The notes below the pieces were generated by a model. It was not told the DNA's origin. It ran no database searches and worked only from the letters and a program-made list of their open reading frames with translations. A stretch of DNA of 22,970 bases from DASXUC01 sp036004445 (GTDB lineage Bacteria; Sysuimicrobiota; Sysuimicrobiia; Sysuimicrobiales; Kaftiobacteriaceae): assembly GCA_036004445.1 (NCBI GenBank), contig DASYRL010000097.1, positions 1-22,970 of the forward strand, read 5' to 3'. The translations under genes and the position numbers were made by a program. Below, piece by piece: positions 5,617-13,775 of the stretch (positions within the stretch are counted from its first letter, which is position 1; each line of letters opens with the position of its first letter).

Positions 5617-7637
5617 TGGCGACGGATCAGACCCATCCCTGGCTGCAGGGCAACCGGCGGATTGTCACCGTCCTCGCCCTGGCCGCCGTCTACTTCGTGG
5701 CCGCCAGAGCCGGTCTGCAGCTGGCGTTCGTGCACGCCAGCGCGACCGCGGTGTGGCCTCCCACGGGCATCGCGCTGGCTGCGCTGCTGCTGCTTGGGCC
5801 CCGCGTGTGGCCCGGCATCTTCCTCGGAGCCTTCCTGGCCAACCTCACGACCGCCGGAACGGTGTGGACGTCGGTGGGCATCGCCAGCGGCAACACGCTG
5901 GAAGGGCTGCTTGGCGCCTACCTTGTCACGCGCTATGCGGGTGGGAGGGCGGCGTTCGACCGGGCGCAGGGCATCTTCCTGTTCGCCGCGCTGGCAGCGG
6001 TCGCCAGCACGACGGTCAGTGCGACGATTGGGGTGACGTCCCTGACCCTCGGGGGATTCGCCCGATGGAGCGAGGTCCCCGCGATCTGGCTGACGTGGTG
6101 GCTGGGCGACGCATCCGGCGCACTGCTTGTGACGCCGCTGGTGGTTCTGTGGGCGCGCAGCAGGCCCGCATCGCCGTCGCGCGAGCAGGTGCTCGAACGA
6201 CTGCTGCTGTTCGCGGTAACCCTCATCATCGGCGGCGTCGTCTTCGCCGGAGCCTTCGCCTTCGAATACCTGACCGTCCCGCTGCTGGTCTGGGCCGCGT
6301 TCCGTCTCGGGCGGCGGGAGACGGCCACGCTGATCGCGCTGCTGTCGGTCATCGCGATCTGGGGCACCCTGCACGGACGCGGGCCGTTTACGGCCCCATC
6401 GCAGAACACGTCGTTGCTGCTGCTGCAGAGCTTTATGGCCATGATGGTGCTGTTCAGTCTGCCGCTGGCGGCCGTCGTGGCGGAGCGGTCGGGAGCCATG
6501 ACGGCGGAAGTCCGCCGCCGCGTCCGGCTGGAGCAGGCGTTGGAGGTTGAGCAGAGCATTTCCGATACCCTCCAGCGGAGTCTCCTTCCCGCCCAGCTTC
6601 CGAGGATTCCCGGCGTGTCGATCGCGGCGCTCTACGTTTCGGCGAGCCCGGAGGCCGTTGGTGGCGATTGGTACGACGTCCTCCTCCTGCCCGGCGGTGC
6701 GATCGGTCTCGTCATCGGGGACGTCGCCGGCAAGGGGGTGGCCGCGGCCGCGACGACCGCAAAGCTGCGCCACGCGCTCCGGGCGTACGCGCTGGAGGGC
6801 CACCCGCCCGCCGACGTGATGGACCGGGTCAGCGACCTGCTCGAGCGCGGCGAGATGGCGACCGTGCTGTACCTGGTGCTCGACCCCCTGGCCTCCACCG
6901 TCCGCTACACGTGCGCGGGTCACCCGCCGGCCGTGCTCGTCGAGCCAGGCCGACCGGCCCGTTTTCTGGAGGGGTCAGGGCTTCCCGCCGGCGCTGGAAT
7001 GCGGACGGGCTACAGTGAGCACTCGGCAACGATCGCGGCAGGCTCAACCCTCATTCTCTACACCGACGGTCTGGTGGAGAGCTCACGGGTGGACATCGAA
7101 CAGGGGCTGGCACGGCTGCGGGCGGCCGCCGGTTCCTTCAATGGCGACGTGGATGGGCTTCCCGGACGCATCGCCTCCGATGTCCTCGAGGGTGGTCCCT
7201 CGGCCGACGACGTGGCGATTCTGGTCCTCCGCGTGACGGCGCTCGATCCGTCGCAGCTGTCGATGCGTCTGCCGGCCCTCCCGAACTCCGTACCCACGGT
7301 CAGACACACCCTCCAGCGCTGGCTCACCGTCTGCGGCGCCGACGATGCGGACACCTTCGCGGTGTGCGTGGCCACCGGCGAGGCGTGCACGAACGCCGTC
7401 GAGCACGCCTACGGACCAGTCGACGCGCTTATCGAGGTGCACGCCGCCTGTCAGAATGGTGTGGTGACGGTGTCGGTGCGCGACCGCGGGACGTGGCGGC
7501 TCCGCCGGGAACAGATGCCGGGCGGCCGGGGGATGCAGGTCATGCGGGCGATGATGGACCGGGTAGACATCGACCGCGACCCAACGGGAACCACGGTGGT
7601 GTTGGCCTACGCCTTGCGGGCCGGGATGACGCGGTGA
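5616..7637 (+). CDS. MASE1 membrane sensor / PP2C phosphatase / RsbW-like kinase fusion
   Basis: This 673-residue protein joins three modules. Residues about 14-290 are a MASE1 integral-membrane sensor (ATAVWPPTGIALAALLLLG then WPGIFLGAFLANL, about eight membrane segments). A short helical linker (296-320) leads to a SpoIIE/RsbU-type PP2C phosphatase (about 325-540) with GGDWYDV (D351), GDVAGKG (D369), YTDGLVE (D484) and SADDVAIL (D531/D532). Residues about 555-670 are a GHKL kinase like RsbW/SpoIIAB: N-box EACTNAVEHAYG (E589, N593), VRDRG (D623), GGRGM (636-640) and GTTVVL. The opposing phosphatase and kinase of a partner-switching pathway are thus in one chain. The likely substrate is the STAS protein encoded next, with a GTGA overlap. 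The start is uncertain: ATG 5616 has no ribosome site, and GTG 5568 is possible. Confidence 0.88.
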   Translation: MATDQTHPWLQGNRRIVTVLALAAVYFVAARAGLQLAFVHASATAVWPPTGIALAALLLLGPRVWPGIFLGAFLANLTTAGTVWTSVGIASGNTLEGLLGAYLVTRYAGGRAAFDRAQGIFLFAALAAVASTTVSATIGVTSLTLGGFARWSEVPAIWLTWWLGDASGALLVTPLVVLWARSRPASPSREQVLERLLLFAVTLIIGGVVFAGAFAFEYLTVPLLVWAAFRLGRRETATLIALLSVIAIWGTLHGRGPFTAPSQNTSLLLLQSFMAMMVLFSLPLAAVVAERSGAMTAEVRRRVRLEQALEVEQSISDTLQRSLLPAQLPRIPGVSIAALYVSASPEAVGGDWYDVLLLPGGAIGLVIGDVAGKGVAAAATTAKLRHALRAYALEGHPPADVMDRVSDLLERGEMATVLYLVLDPLASTVRYTCAGHPPAVLVEPGRPARFLEGSGLPAGAGMRTGYSEHSATIAAGSTLILYTDGLVESSRVDIEQGLARLRAAAGSFNGDVDGLPGRIASDVLEGGPSADDVAILVLRVTALDPSQLSMRLPALPNSVPTVRHTLQRWLTVCGADDADTFAVCVATGEACTNAVEHAYGPVDALIEVHAACQNGVVTVSVRDRGTWRLRREQMPGGRGMQVMRAMMDRVDIDRDPTGTTVVLAYALRAGMTR

Positions 7638-7990
7638 CGTCGGCCGCGAGGGTCCACGTGGAGTCCCGGGGCGACCTCGTCGTCGCGGCAATCCACGGCG
7701 AGATCGATCTGACGAATTCCCCCCGCATCGGCTCGCAGCTGTTTGCGGCCATCCCGAACACCGCCCGAGGGGTGATCCTCAACCTGTCGCAGACCACGTA
7801 CATCGACAGCCGCGGGGTACAGCTGATCCTCGACGCCATTGAGCGGCTGCACACGAGGAAGCAGGCGATGCACCTCGTGGTGCCCGCCGCTTCACCGTTG
7901 TGGCGCCTCTTTGGGATCCTTTCCATCGCCCAGGTCGCCGTCATCTTCCAGACGGTGGACGCGGCGGTGGACGCGTTCGGTGAACGCTAG
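7634..7990 (+). CDS. STAS-domain anti-sigma factor antagonist (RsbV/SpoIIAA-like)
   Basis: The 118-residue protein is a stand-alone STAS domain. The hallmark IDSRGVQLIL places the phosphorylatable serine at S59, matching the D-S-x-G motif of SpoIIAA/RsbV. The N-terminal strand VVAAIHGEIDLTNS is also typical. In known systems the unphosphorylated antagonist captures the kinase/anti-sigma factor, releasing a sigma factor or other partner. The GTG start (7634) overlaps the previous stop as GTGA, so it is translationally coupled to the phosphatase/kinase fusion that probably acts on it. No sigma factor is encoded in this window; the downstream target is unknown. The P450 gene begins 12 bp after its stop. 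Confidence 0.9.
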   Translation: MTSAARVHVESRGDLVVAAIHGEIDLTNSPRIGSQLFAAIPNTARGVILNLSQTTYIDSRGVQLILDAIERLHTRKQAMHLVVPAASPLWRLFGILSIAQVAVIFQTVDAAVDAFGER

Positions 7991-8002
7991 CCGTCGGCCG
8001 TC

Positions 8003-9238
8003 ATGCACCCGGTCCCCGAATACCATCTCGACATCAACGCCCCGGAGTTCGTCAGCGATCCGTACCCGGCGCTGGCGGAGCTCCGGGAGCGGCTGCCGGT
8101 GTTCTACGATCCGGTCTGGCACAAGGTCTTCTTCACCCGGTACGACGACATCGCCTCGCTCCTGCGCGAACGCGCGCTGGGCCGGTCGATTCTCCACGTC
8201 CTGTCCCGGGATGAGCTGGGCTGGCCGCCGCCCAATCCCCTGATCCGCGATTTTGATGCGTTCCAGAGCCACCACATGCTCGACAACGAGCCGCCCACGC
8301 ACACGCGGCTGAAGGGCTTGATGCTCAAGGCGTTCACGTCCTCGCGGGTGGAAGGGCTGCGGCCGACGATCCAGCGCATCGTCGACGAGCTGATCGACCG
8401 TGCGCGGGACCGGCATGAGATGGACCTGCTGACGGACTTCGCCGAGCCGATCCCCGTCGCCGTCATCGCCAGCCTGCTCGGCGTTCCCGAGACCGACCGC
8501 CACCGCCTCCGGCCCTGGTCGGCCGCGATCGTGAAGCTCTACGAACTGGGCTACACCGTTGACCAGGCGACCGCCGCCAACCAGGCGGTCGTCGAGTTCT
8601 CCGACTACGTCAGAACGCTCGCCGCCGCGCGGCGCCGGGACCCGCAGAACGATCTCATCTCCGCCCTCGTCCGGGTGGAAGGCCACGAGGACGTGCTCAC
8701 GGAGGACGAGCTGATCGCGAACTGCATCCTACTGCTCAACGCCGGTCACGAAGCCAGCGTAAACGGGCTGACCCTGGCGATGCTGTCGCTGCACCACCAT
8801 CCCGACCAGCTCTCGCTTGCGGCCGCGGCCGCCGCGCGCGGAGACGGGAAGTTCTTCGGGCCGGCGGTCGAGGAGCTGCTGCGGTACGACTCGCCGCTGC
8901 CGATGTTCGAACGGTGGGTGCTGTCCGATTTCGAATTCCACGGCGTCACGCTGCGCGCGGGCATGGAGGTGGCGCTGCTGTACGCGTCGGGGAACCGCGA
9001 CGGGCGGAGGTTTGCCGGCCCCGACCGGCTCGATCTGACCCGGCCGGACAACCCGCATCTCACGTTCGGACTTGGGATCCACTACTGTATCGGCGCCCCG
9101 CTCGCTCGGGTCGAGCTGCAGACCGCCCTGGCGGCGCTGCTCGCCCGCCTGCCCGACATCCGGATCGCCCGCGAGCCGGTCGAATACACCGGCGGGTTCG
9201 TGATCCGCGGCCACCGGTCGATGCCGGTCGCATTCTGA
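8003..9238 (+). CDS. Cytochrome P450 with Ala in place of the conserved I-helix Thr
   Basis: A full-length class I bacterial P450 of 411 residues (CYP107-like by overall look). The heme-thiolate loop is FGLGIHYCIG (355-364, axial C362). The ExxR motif is E291-L-L-R294, and the C-helix segment is NEPPTHTRLKGLMLKAFT. The I-helix reads NAGHEASVNG (246-255), where most relatives have AGHET: the oxygen-activating threonine is replaced by A251, followed by S252. Such a change is known in P450eryF, where the substrate hydroxyl helps proton delivery. No ferredoxin or reductase gene is adjacent, so electrons must come from elsewhere. ATG 8003 has no clear ribosome site. It lies 12 bp after the STAS gene and 90 bp before the ABC pair. 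The substrate is unknown. Confidence 0.93.
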   Translation: MHPVPEYHLDINAPEFVSDPYPALAELRERLPVFYDPVWHKVFFTRYDDIASLLRERALGRSILHVLSRDELGWPPPNPLIRDFDAFQSHHMLDNEPPTHTRLKGLMLKAFTSSRVEGLRPTIQRIVDELIDRARDRHEMDLLTDFAEPIPVAVIASLLGVPETDRHRLRPWSAAIVKLYELGYTVDQATAANQAVVEFSDYVRTLAAARRRDPQNDLISALVRVEGHEDVLTEDELIANCILLLNAGHEASVNGLTLAMLSLHHHPDQLSLAAAAAARGDGKFFGPAVEELLRYDSPLPMFERWVLSDFEFHGVTLRAGMEVALLYASGNRDGRRFAGPDRLDLTRPDNPHLTFGLGIHYCIGAPLARVELQTALAALLARLPDIRIAREPVEYTGGFVIRGHRSMPVAF

Positions 9239-9328
9239 GTCCCCGGCAGGAGATTGTGTTCGCCCCAGGAATCCGACCGCAGTCTTCACGGAATAGGGGT
9301 TGACCGGAGCCGCGTTGGACCGGAAGTC

Positions 9329-10312
9329 ATGACCGCGCGCCCCGATATCATCGCCGTGCACGACCTGTGGAAACGCTACGGGTCCATCGAAGCGGTGAAG
9401 GGCGTGACGTTCGACGTCGGGGAGGGCGAAATCTTCGGCTTCCTCGGCCCCAACGGGGCGGGGAAGACGACGACCATCAAGGTGCTCGCGACCCTGCTCC
9501 TGCCGACGGCGGGCCGCATCACGCTCAATGGGTTCGACGTGGTCAGCCAGCCCACCGACGTCCGCAAATCCATCGGCATCGTTTTTCAGGACCCCAGCCT
9601 CGACGACCGCTTGAGCGCGGAACAGAACCTCTGGTTCCACGCCATGCTCTACGGCGTGCCGCGGACGGTCGCCGCCGTCCGCATCGATGAAGCCCTGCAG
9701 ATCGTCGAGCTGGCCGACCGCAGGACGTCGCAGGTGCGGACGTTTTCCGGAGGGATGAAGCGCCGGCTGGAAATTGCCCGCGGCCTCCTGCACTATCCGC
9801 GCGTGCTGTTCCTCGACGAGCCGACGATCGGACTTGACCCGCAGACGCGCAACCGGATCTGGGAGTATGTCCGGGACCTCCGTACCCGCGAGGGCGTCAC
9901 CATCTTCATGACGACCCATTACATGGAAGAGGCCGAGCACTGCGACCGCATCGGCATCATCGACCACGGGGAGCTGGTCGCGCTCGACACCCCCGGTGTG
10001 CTGAAGCGCAGTGTCGGCGGCGATGTCATCACGCTGAGGTCACCCCAGCCCGATGCGCTGGCGTCGGCGCTCCTGGAACGGTTCGGCGCGCCGGCGCGTC
10101 TGACCGACGGCCAGGTGGTCGTGGAACGAGAGGGCGGCGCGGAATTCGTCCCGCAGGTCGTTGCGGCGTTTCCGGGACTGATCGAGTCGGTGACCGTCCA
10201 GCCGCCGACGCTCGACGACGTGTTTCTCAAGCTGACCGGGCACGCGATCCGCGCGGAATCGGCGTCCAACGTCGACCGCCTCCGGACGATGACCCGCGTG
10301 TGGCGGCGGTAG
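9329..10312 (+). CDS. DrrA-type ABC transporter ATPase
   Basis: The 327-residue ATP-binding subunit carries Walker A GPNGAGKTT (40-48), Q-loop Q87 (VFQDPS), signature SGGMKRR (140-146), Walker B VLFLDEP (159-165), a D-loop GLD and the switch histidine H197 (TTHYMEEAE). A C-terminal extension of about 100 residues after the nucleotide-binding domain ends in the PTLDDVFLKLTG motif typical of DrrA/NodI-like exporters. It energises the permease encoded 21 bp downstream. ATG 9329 is chosen because the conserved domain begins eight residues later. Upstream alternatives would add a non-conserved leader. Substrates of this family are often antibiotics, lipids or natural products, but the one here cannot be told from sequence. 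Confidence 0.93.
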   Translation: MTARPDIIAVHDLWKRYGSIEAVKGVTFDVGEGEIFGFLGPNGAGKTTTIKVLATLLLPTAGRITLNGFDVVSQPTDVRKSIGIVFQDPSLDDRLSAEQNLWFHAMLYGVPRTVAAVRIDEALQIVELADRRTSQVRTFSGGMKRRLEIARGLLHYPRVLFLDEPTIGLDPQTRNRIWEYVRDLRTREGVTIFMTTHYMEEAEHCDRIGIIDHGELVALDTPGVLKRSVGGDVITLRSPQPDALASALLERFGAPARLTDGQVVVEREGGAEFVPQVVAAFPGLIESVTVQPPTLDDVFLKLTGHAIRAESASNVDRLRTMTRVWRR

Positions 10313-10333
10313 GCCGCCGGGAGAGGTCGGACG

Positions 10334-11167
10334 ATGGCGCAGGTCACGGAACGAGGGCCCATGGTCTTACGCGCCGGAACGTGGCGCCACGAAGTCGTCG
10401 CGGTGTACGCGGTCTGGCTGCGCGACCTCACGCGGTTCGCACGGGAACGGGTCCGGATCGTCGGAGCGATGGCGCAGCCGCTGATCTACCTCATCGTGAT
10501 GGGTACCGGATTCGGCGCGACGTTCCGCGCCGCGGCGATCCCCCAGGGCTTCAGCTACAAGGCGTTCATGTTTCCGGGCATTCTCGGCATGACCGTGCTG
10601 TTCACCTCCTTGTTCTCCGCGATCTCGGTGATCTGGGACCGGGAGTTCGGCTTCCTCAAGGAGATCCTCGTCGCGCCAATCTCCCGCGCCAGCATCGTCT
10701 TCGGCAAGGTCCTCGGTGGCGCGACCGTCGCGTCCCTCCAGGGCACGTTCCTGCTGCTGCTGGCTCCGCTCGTGGGCGTAACCCTGGGCTGGACGCAGGT
10801 CGTGCAGTTGTGGGTCGTGATGTTCCTCATGGCGTTCGCGCTGACGAGCCTCGGGCTGGCCGTCGCGTCCCGCATGACCAGCATGGAAGGGTTCCAGGTC
10901 GTGATGAACTTCCTCATCGTGCCGATGTGGCTGCTGTCCGGCGCCTTCTTCCCGCTCCGCGGCGTCCCGGGCTGGATGGCCACGCTGATGCGGGTCGATC
11001 CGCTCACCTATGGCGTGGACGCGCTGCGCGGCGTCGTCTACTCCGGGACGGCCGTGGCCCAGTTCCTGGTCGCGCACGCGTTCGGGTTCAACCTCGCCGT
11101 CATCGCGCTGGTGGCGGCGGGGGCGTTTGCGATCGCGCTGGCGACCTTCCGGACCCGCGAAGCCTAA
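10334..11167 (+). CDS. DrrB-type ABC-2 permease
   Basis: The 277-residue integral-membrane subunit has six predicted membrane segments and the ABC-2 family signature region, including ERGF-like DREFGFLKEILVAPISRAS (an amphipathic coupling segment) and VPMWLLSGAFFPLRGVPGW before the fifth segment. MDPLTYGVDALR-type wording is present as RVDPLTYGVDALRG. It forms the membrane part of the exporter whose ATPase is encoded just upstream. ATG 10334 has GAGAGG (10321-10326) seven bases before it. Its stop codon is followed after 3 nt by the first 9-bp tandem array, so it is probably the last gene of the sensor-STAS-P450-ABC unit. Confidence 0.92.
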   Translation: MAQVTERGPMVLRAGTWRHEVVAVYAVWLRDLTRFARERVRIVGAMAQPLIYLIVMGTGFGATFRAAAIPQGFSYKAFMFPGILGMTVLFTSLFSAISVIWDREFGFLKEILVAPISRASIVFGKVLGGATVASLQGTFLLLLAPLVGVTLGWTQVVQLWVVMFLMAFALTSLGLAVASRMTSMEGFQVVMNFLIVPMWLLSGAFFPLRGVPGWMATLMRVDPLTYGVDALRGVVYSGTAVAQFLVAHAFGFNLAVIALVAAGAFAIALATFRTREA

Positions 11168-11170
11168 CCC

Positions 11171-11215
11171 GGGATCACAGGGATCACAGGGATCACAGGG
11201 ATCACGGGGAACACA
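11171..11215 (+). repeat. Tandem array A, forward arm (five 9-bp units)
   Basis: Five head-to-tail 9-bp units start 3 nt after the permease stop codon: GGGATCACA three times, then GGGATCACG, then GGGAACACA. The units occur again in inverted orientation at 11307-11342. The 11-mer at 11206-11216 is perfectly complementary to 11315-11325. The gap between the arms also has a 6-bp stem, GATGAG/CTCATC (11275-11280 with 11292-11297). Confidence 0.9.
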
Positions 11216-11306
11216 GCGCCCTCTGTCAGGCGCGCAGGAAAGATTTTCCGACCAACGAACACCGACAGCACAGGGATGAGGAACAAGGAAACTCATCGTC
11301 AGGAAC

Positions 11307-11342
11307 CATGATCCCTGTGTTCCCCTTGTTCCCTTTGTTCCC
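11307..11342 (-). repeat. Tandem array A, inverted arm (four 9-bp units)
   Basis: Read on the minus strand, four 9-bp units are present: GGGAACAAA, GGGAACAAG, GGGAACACA, GGGATCATG. Period and unit match the forward arm at 11171-11215. The arm ends 23 bp before the glmU start, just ahead of its ribosome site. No promoter for glmU could be recognised in this gap. Confidence 0.88.
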
Positions 11343-11365
11343 GTAGTTGGTCTAAGGGGGCCCCA

Positions 11366-12721
11366 GTGGAACGAGTTCATGCCGTAGTGCTCGCCGCCGG
11401 GAAGGGCAAGCGCATGAACTCAGACCTGCCGAAAGTCCTGCACCCGCTGTGCGGCCGCCCGCTCATCGCTCACGTGCTCACCCTGCTCTCCGACGCCGGC
11501 GTCGATGATCCCGTCGTGGTGATCGGGCAGGGAGCCGACGGGGTGCGCGCGGTGGTCGGCAGCCGCGGCCGGTGCGTCGAGCAGCGGGAGCAGTTGGGCA
11601 CCGGGCACGCCGCCGTCCAGGCGCTGCCGCTGCTGGCGGAGGCGTCCGGCCCGGTACTCGTCGTCTACGGGGACACGCCGCTGCTGCGTCCCGACACCCT
11701 GCACGCGCTGCTGGACCGCCGCCGGGAGGCCGGCGCCGCGGTGGCCATGCTCACGACGGACGCCGACGATCCGGCGGGATACGGGCGGGTCCTGCGAGAC
11801 GAGTCGGGTCATGTCGCCCGCATCGTCGAAGACGCCGATGCCGCCGGTGACGATGCGCGCGTGAAGGAGATCAACGCCGGTACCTACGCATTCGCTCCCG
11901 ACGCGCTCCGGGCCGCGCTGGCCGCTCTGACCCCGGACAATGCCCAGCACGAGTATTACCTCACCGATACGATCGGCTGGCTCCTCGCGCGCGGCGAGAC
12001 GGTCGTGGCCGTGAAGGCTCCCGCGGAGGAGGCGATCGGGATCAACTCGCGCCGCGACCTTGCCGCGGCGGAGCAGGTGATGCGCCGCCGCATCCTTGAG
12101 CGCCTGATGGACGACGGCGTGACGATCATCGATCCGGCGTCCACGTACGTGCATGCCGGCATTCCGATCGGACGCGACACCGTGATCCATCCCCAGTCCT
12201 TCATCGAGGGTGTCAGTTCGGTGGGCCGGCGCTGCACGCTGGGTCCCCACTCGCGGCTCAACGACGCCACGGTCGCCGACGACGTCGCCGTCGTCGCGTC
12301 CACCGTCAGCGGCAGCAGCATCGGGGAGGGGACCCGGATCGGGCCGTACAGCCACCTCCGCCCGGGCACGCGGGTCGGCGCGCACGTGGCGATCGGGAAC
12401 TACGCCGAGATGAAGAACTCCGTCATCGGCGATTACACCCGGGTACACCACATGAGCTACCTCGGCGACGCGACGGTCGGCACGCGCGTGAACATCGGGG
12501 CCGGGACCGTGACGGTGAATTACGACGGCACGCACAAGCATCCCACCGTCATCGAAGACGGGGCCTTCATCGGCAGCGATACGATGCTCATCGCGCCTGT
12601 CCGGGTCGGCCGCGGGGCGATGACCGGCGCCGGGTCGGTGGTGAACAAGGACGTACCGGACGGTGCCGTGGTGGTGGGCGTCCCAGCGAGAGTCATCAGG
12701 CATGTCACAGCAGACCGTTAG
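11366..12721 (+). CDS. glmU: Bifunctional GlcNAc-1-P uridyltransferase / GlcN-1-P acetyltransferase
   Basis: The 451-residue GlmU makes UDP-GlcNAc from glucosamine-1-phosphate in the cytoplasm, the precursor for peptidoglycan and surface glycans. The N-terminal uridyltransferase (about 1-230) shows LAAGKGKRMNSDLPKVLH, REQLGTGHA, YGDTPLL and EINAGTYAF. The C-terminal left-handed beta-helix (about 250-445) shows RPGTRVG, HHMSYLGD (H362 aligning with the catalytic histidine), NIGAGT, VNYDGTHKH and FIGSD. The length is normal (E. coli about 456). The GTG start has AAGGGGG (11354-11360) five bases upstream. The prs start codon lies inside its 3' end, so the two are coupled; glmU-prs order is also found in Bacillus. 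It supplies the substrate for the polyprenyl transferase and 2-epimerase downstream. Confidence 0.97.
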   Translation: MERVHAVVLAAGKGKRMNSDLPKVLHPLCGRPLIAHVLTLLSDAGVDDPVVVIGQGADGVRAVVGSRGRCVEQREQLGTGHAAVQALPLLAEASGPVLVVYGDTPLLRPDTLHALLDRRREAGAAVAMLTTDADDPAGYGRVLRDESGHVARIVEDADAAGDDARVKEINAGTYAFAPDALRAALAALTPDNAQHEYYLTDTIGWLLARGETVVAVKAPAEEAIGINSRRDLAAAEQVMRRRILERLMDDGVTIIDPASTYVHAGIPIGRDTVIHPQSFIEGVSSVGRRCTLGPHSRLNDATVADDVAVVASTVSGSSIGEGTRIGPYSHLRPGTRVGAHVAIGNYAEMKNSVIGDYTRVHHMSYLGDATVGTRVNIGAGTVTVNYDGTHKHPTVIEDGAFIGSDTMLIAPVRVGRGAMTGAGSVVNKDVPDGAVVVGVPARVIRHVTADR

Positions 12722-13700
12722 CCCCACCGAGGAACGCCAGCGGCGGGCTCCCGCATCGGGGGCGCCGTTGAAACTCTTCGCCGGTCCGGGAAACCCGGCC
12801 CTCGCCGAAGAGATCGCGCTGCAGCTGGCGGTGCCGCTGGCGGACATGAGCCTCTTCCGGTTCGCCGACGGTGAGGTCGGCGTGCGCATCGAGGAGAGCG
12901 TCCGGGGCGAGGACGTCTTCGTCGTCCAGCCCACGTCCCCGCCGGTCAACGAGCGCCTGATGGAACTGCTCGTCATCGTCGACGCCCTGCGCCGGGCGTC
13001 CGCGGCGCGCATCACCGCCGTGCTCCCGTACTTCGGGTACGGCCGCCAGGACCGGAAGACCAAGCCGCGCGAGCCGATTACCGCCAAGCTGGTCGCCAAT
13101 CTGCTGACGGCGGCCGGCTGTCACCGCATCCTGACCGTGGATCTCCACGCCGGCCAGATCTGGGGGTTCTTTGACATCCCGCTTGACCACCTGCCGTCCC
13201 GCATGATCCTGGCGGATCATGTCGCGCGCATGGGCCTGGGCAACGTCGTCATCGTGTCTCCCGACGTCGGCGGGGTGCCGCGGGCGCGCGAGTTCGCCAA
13301 GCAGCTCGGCGCCCCCATCGCGATCATCGACAAGCGTCGGGACAAACCCAACCAGGTGAAAGAGATCGTCCACGTGATCGGCAAGGTGTACAAGAAGACC
13401 GCCATTCTCGTCGACGACATCGTGGACACCGCCGGCACGCTGACGATGGGCGCGGAGGCCCTCGTCAAACGGGGCGTCGCCGCCGTGTATGCCTGCGCCC
13501 CGCACGCGCTGCTCTCCGGTCCGGCGATCCAGCGCCTGGAGAGCAGCCCGATCGCGCAGCTGGTGGTCACCAACACGATTCCGATCCCTCCCGAGAAACT
13601 CTCGCCGAAGATCACCGTCCTCTCGGTGGCGCCGCTGCTCGCCGACGCCATCGAGCGGATCCACCTCGACCGGTCGGTCAGCGAACTCTTCGAACGCTAG
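12702..13700 (+). CDS. prs: Ribose-phosphate pyrophosphokinase (PRPP synthase)
   Basis: The 332-residue enzyme makes PRPP from ribose-5-phosphate and ATP for nucleotide, His and Trp synthesis. Visible motifs are FADGEVGVRIEESVRGEDVF (55-73), PYFGYGRQDRK (109-119), VDLHAGQIWGFFD (146-158), SPDVGGVPRARE (186-197) and the PRPP-binding loop VDDIVDTAGTL (237-247). ATG 12702 overlaps the end of glmU by 20 bp. The core fold begins only at LKLFAG (residue 23), so the first 22 residues are a non-conserved, polar extension, and TTG 12768 behind a G-run is an alternative start. Its stop is followed after 6 nt by the 8-bp tandem array B. Confidence 0.96.
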   Translation: MSQQTVSPTEERQRRAPASGAPLKLFAGPGNPALAEEIALQLAVPLADMSLFRFADGEVGVRIEESVRGEDVFVVQPTSPPVNERLMELLVIVDALRRASAARITAVLPYFGYGRQDRKTKPREPITAKLVANLLTAAGCHRILTVDLHAGQIWGFFDIPLDHLPSRMILADHVARMGLGNVVIVSPDVGGVPRAREFAKQLGAPIAIIDKRRDKPNQVKEIVHVIGKVYKKTAILVDDIVDTAGTLTMGAEALVKRGVAAVYACAPHALLSGPAIQRLESSPIAQLVVTNTIPIPPEKLSPKITVLSVAPLLADAIERIHLDRSVSELFER

Positions 13701-13706
13701 CGGACC

Positions 13707-13746
13707 GGAAACGCGGGAACAGGGAAACGGGGAAACGGGGAAACGC
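13707..13746 (+). repeat. Tandem array B, forward arm (five 8-bp units)
   Basis: Five 8-bp units begin 6 nt after the prs stop: GGAAACGC, GGGAACAG, GGAAACGG, GGAAACGG, GGAAACGC. The design is the same as array A but with a different period and unit. Five related units follow in inverted orientation at 13776-13815. Confidence 0.88.
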
Positions 13747-13775
13747 GGACGGCAACCGATCCCGCATGACGCCGC

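Noticed and set aside
5598..6923. Minus-strand open frame of 441 codons
   Set aside because: It is antisense to the MASE1/PP2C gene, low in complexity and without recognisable motifs.
9300..9328. TTGACC as a -35 element for the ABC ATPase gene
   Set aside because: No acceptable -10 lies 16-18 bp downstream; the sequence there is GGAAGT.
11171..11342. CRISPR-like array
   Set aside because: Units of 9 bp are contiguous without spacers and occur in both orientations; there are no cas genes.
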